Below the pieces are notes generated by a model. The model had not been told where the DNA came from. It worked only from the letters and a program-made list of their open reading frames with translations, and did not search any database. A stretch of DNA of 8,488 bases from Bacteroidota bacterium (GTDB lineage: Bacteria; Bacteroidota; Bacteroidia; Bacteroidales; SZUA-534), in the NCBI GenBank assembly GCA_020047835.1, contig JAIFNJ010000197.1, forward strand, positions 1 to 8,488, given 5' to 3'. Below, piece by piece: positions 6,205 to 8,488 of the stretch (within the stretch, counting starts at the first letter, position 1; each line of letters begins with the position of its first letter). The translations under genes were made by a program, and so were the position numbers.

Positions 6205-6826
6205 CTACTGTCCGTAATAAGAATTTCTGCCATGCTTGCGCTCGTAATGTTTTTTGACCAACGCCAAATTCATGGTCAACGTGAACTGCATCATCCGGGT
6301 TTTTGCCCCAGGTAAATGGTCCATGGTTTTTTACCAGTACACCTGGAATCTCATTCGGATTTTTTCCTTTAAATGCATTAATAATAGCTGTTCCTGTTTC
6401 CTTTTCGTAATCGCCCATTACCCAATTAGCCTGCATGTCCGCAGTGCAAGGGATATCTCCCGAAAAGTAATCGGCATGGGTGGTACCAATGATAGGAATG
6501 GCTTTACCGGCTTGCGCCCAGGCTGTGGCATAGGTGGAATGGGTATGCACAACTCCACCAATTTCAGGAAATGCTTTGTATAATTCTATATGAGTGGGTG
6601 TATCTGATGAAGGTTTTAATTTTCCTTCAACAACTTTACCGTTTAAGTCAACAACAACCATATCCTCTGCTTTCATAACATCGTATGAAACTCCGCTTGG
6701 TTTTATAACCACCAAACCCGCTTTACGGTCAATTCCACTCACGTTTCCCCAGGTAAAAAGCACCAAGCCGTGTTTTACCAAATCGAGGTTGGCTGCAAAA
6801 ACCTGCTTTTTAAGTTCGTCTAACAT
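6205..6826 (-). pseudogene. araD: L-ribulose-5-phosphate 4-epimerase, broken by an internal deletion and frameshift
   Basis: AraD converts L-ribulose 5-phosphate to D-xylulose 5-phosphate, the last step of arabinose catabolism. Residues 1-182 match the family: LTWGNVS-like FTWGNVS (24-30), IKPSGV, KPSSDTPTH (71-79), zinc ligands H94 and H96 in HTH, D119 in TTHADY, and H168 in NHGPFTWGKN. Similarity stops right after DDAVH (182). The expected NAxVLEEVA helix is missing, and the frame goes on with an unrelated linker into AraB. Moving forward one base from 6273 restores a typical AraD C-terminus, including KHYERKHGRNSYYGQ, then TAG at 6205-6207. Relative to E. coli AraD about 24 residues are reduced to 7 nt, so roughly 65 bases are missing. 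The product lacks the C-terminal tyrosine (Y229 in E. coli) that takes part in catalysis. An assembly error is the main alternative. Confidence 0.85.
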
Positions 6827-6840
6827 AATACTAAAGGTAT

Positions 6841-6880
6841 AAAAAAAGGAGATTTTTGATATAAATCAAAAATCTCCTTT
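6841..6880 (-). terminator. Strong terminator-like hairpin between transporter and araD
   Basis: A perfect 16-bp inverted repeat has arms AAAGGAGATTTTTGAT (6845-6860) and ATCAAAAATCTCCTTT (6865-6880) around a 4-nt loop. In the minus-strand transcript the stem is followed by an unbroken run of seven or more T's reaching 6841. It starts 6 nt after the transporter stop codon and ends about 14 nt before the araD start. There is little room for a separate promoter, so it likely acts as a partial terminator or mRNA-stabilising 3' hairpin within the operon. Confidence 0.85.
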
Positions 6881-6886
6881 AAGTTG

Positions 6887-8488
6887 TTACCAGAAATACG
6901 CATAGAGAGACACAATAATGACCACAATACCAATGGCACCTATCAGGAATCTCTTGTCTGTTTCAAAAAGTGTTGGGTCAAATTCGTAGGATTTGGCATC
7001 TTTGGTTGGCGATTGGGCATTGGTAAACATGATGATTGCCAGAAACGCCATCATAAATGTCATCATAAATATGGAGTGGAATCCCAAGTAACGCATACTT
7101 AAGCCAAACAAATCTGTCCCCCAAACAATGCCTGAAAGAAACAATATACCAGAAAGAACGGCGAATATCCAACCTGCCGAAGTCAACCGCTTTTTATTTG
7201 TTTCGGTTAATACATCAGCTTTCACCTGATTCTTGTCGGTTAGAGTAAGCAATACCGCCAATGAAATCAAAATCATGCACACATAACCCATTCTGATGAT
7301 GAAAGGCAAATCGGGTAAGGCAATTTTCATGGCAATTCCCAATGGCAGCGTGGCGATGGTGGTCCATAATGCAGCACGATTTGTGGCTCTCTTCCATAGA
7401 ATACCCATACCAAATACCACCACCACACCCGGATAAATAAACCCGGTATACTCCTGAATATATTGAAATGCTTGGTCGAGTCCACCCAATAAAGGTTTGG
7501 CTGCAAACATGGCAACAACTAAAGCTACCAAAGCAGAAATACGGCCCACTTTAACCAACTGCCGTTCAGTAGCTTTTTGGTTAATTAATGGTCTGTAGAT
7601 ATCCAACGTGAAAATGGTGGAAGCAGAATTAAGCATAGATGCTAACGATGAAACCACAGCTGCCACTAAAGCTGCAAAAGCCAACCCTCTAATTCCATTA
7701 GGAGCGAAATTTTTTAACAACCAAGGATAGGCATCGTCGGCCCTTTCAATAGTTCCATTTAAACCAGCCAAATTATGCTGCAAATCGGGATGGGTAAATA
7801 ACACATAAGCCACTATACCCGGAACTATAACAATAATTGGAATCAAAATCTTCAAATATCCAGCAAATATTAATCCCCGTTTGGCTTCGGCCAAATTTTT
7901 TGCAGCCAACCCCTTTTGAATGATGTATTGGTTAAAGCCCCAATAACCAATGTTGGTTAGCCACATGGCGCCAAAAATAACAGCCAATCCGGGAAGGTCT
8001 TTAAAAAGGCCCGGACTTACATTTCCATCGATAATCATGTTAAAATGAAGGTCACCCGGATTTTCACGTACTTTGCTTAAAACGGTCATGAATCCATCAA
8101 TAGCGTTGCCATCGCCAACTGCACCCAAAGCAAAAAATGCCGTTATAAGTCCACCACCAACCAAAAATACAACTTGGAGCACATCGGTCCAGGCTACGGC
8201 TTTAAGTCCACCGTAAATGGAATATATTCCAGCAAAAATCATTAACCCAGGCACACCCCAAACCATGGGTATTCCAAGAATTTGCTGCATGGCAAGTGCT
8301 CCTAACCAAGCTACCGAAGTTAGGTTAACAAAAACATAAACCAACAACCAAAAAAATGAGAAGAAGAAGCTAACCCCTTGTCCATAGCGCTCTTTAGCCA
8401 ATTGGGGCATGGTAAATATTTTCTTTTCAATCATTTGTGGGAGTAAATATTTGGCCACCAAAATAAGGGTTATGGCTGCAATCCATTC
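6887..8488 (-). CDS. Sodium/sugar symporter, SSS family, vSGLT-like (5' end outside window)
   Basis: This inner-membrane sodium-coupled monosaccharide importer has 533 codons present, and the frame is open to the right edge; the TTG at 8461 is internal. Compared with Vibrio SGLT (543 residues) about 87 N-terminal residues are missing, while the C-terminus (LYAYFW) ends at the same place. Fragment residue 1 is a glutamate in EWIAAITLI, corresponding to vSGLT E88. Other sugar-site residues are kept: N186 and Y188 in YWGFNQYIIQ, K213 in YLKILIP, and Q345 in FQYIQEYTG. The sodium-site serines of helix 8 are S280 and S281 in VVSSLASMLNSAS. About a dozen hydrophobic helices remain. Gene order places it first among the visible arabinose genes, so L-arabinose is the inferred substrate; other aldoses are possible. 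A strong hairpin follows its stop codon by 6 nt. Confidence 0.95.
   Translation of the reverse strand, partial: EWIAAITLILVAKYLLPQMIEKKIFTMPQLAKERYGQGVSFFFSFFWLLVYVFVNLTSVAWLGALAMQQILGIPMVWGVPGLMIFAGIYSIYGGLKAVAWTDVLQVVFLVGGGLITAFFALGAVGDGNAIDGFMTVLSKVRENPGDLHFNMIIDGNVSPGLFKDLPGLAVIFGAMWLTNIGYWGFNQYIIQKGLAAKNLAEAKRGLIFAGYLKILIPIIVIVPGIVAYVLFTHPDLQHNLAGLNGTIERADDAYPWLLKNFAPNGIRGLAFAALVAAVVSSLASMLNSASTIFTLDIYRPLINQKATERQLVKVGRISALVALVVAMFAAKPLLGGLDQAFQYIQEYTGFIYPGVVVVFGMGILWKRATNRAALWTTIATLPLGIAMKIALPDLPFIIRMGYVCMILISLAVLLTLTDKNQVKADVLTETNKKRLTSAGWIFAVLSGILFLSGIVWGTDLFGLSMRYLGFHSIFMMTFMMAFLAIIMFTNAQSPTKDAKSYEFDPTLFETDKRFLIGAIGIVVIIVSLYAYFW

Noticed and set aside
4544..6826. A naturally evolved bifunctional AraD-AraB fusion enzyme.
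   Set aside because: The AraD tail and its stop codon remain readable in the shifted frame and the linker has no AraD or AraB similarity, which points to a recent deletion rather than a selected fusion.

Overview
The window looks like a chromosomal segment of a Bacteroidota bacterium. The coding sequences lack clear Shine-Dalgarno sites and have A-rich start regions. They include a Bacteroidota-style AraC-family regulator, an exported lipoprotein mutarotase, a vSGLT-like sodium/sugar symporter and an arabinose gene order (transporter, araD, araB, mutarotase) like the L-arabinose loci of Bacteroides relatives. The genus cannot be named from this sequence alone.

Left part (1-1757, plus strand): the 3' portion of an AraC-family regulator is followed directly by a REP-associated tyrosine transposase (RAYT, HUH superfamily). 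This transposase sits among copies of one short hairpin repeat. Two copies lie upstream (one degenerate), three lie in frame inside the transposase gene itself, and a disrupted copy lies just downstream. The repeat has a common plan: a GGAC or GGAA head, an 8-bp stem and a 4-nt RYCT loop.

Middle (1758-3290, plus strand): a complete class II ketol-acid reductoisomerase (ilvC), 491 codons, stands alone without other ilv or leu genes. It ends at a good intrinsic terminator that may also serve the convergent operon.

Right part (3400-8488, minus strand): an L-arabinose catabolic operon reads leftward. The order is a sodium/sugar symporter (5' end outside the window), a strong intercistronic terminator-like hairpin, araD (L-ribulose-5-phosphate 4-epimerase), araB (L-ribulokinase) and a lipoprotein aldose 1-epimerase. 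In the expected scheme the mutarotase acts on the sugar outside the cytoplasm, the symporter imports it, an isomerase (araA, not in this window) makes L-ribulose, AraB phosphorylates it and AraD gives D-xylulose 5-phosphate.

The most striking point is that araD is broken. About 65 bases are missing near its 3' end compared with the E. coli family pattern. This shifts the frame, skips the araD stop codon (still visible in the other frame after an intact AraD C-terminal signature) and opens a 760-codon reading frame that fuses a truncated AraD to complete AraB. The second notable point is the set of REP-like palindromes inserted in frame in the transposase that probably mobilises them.
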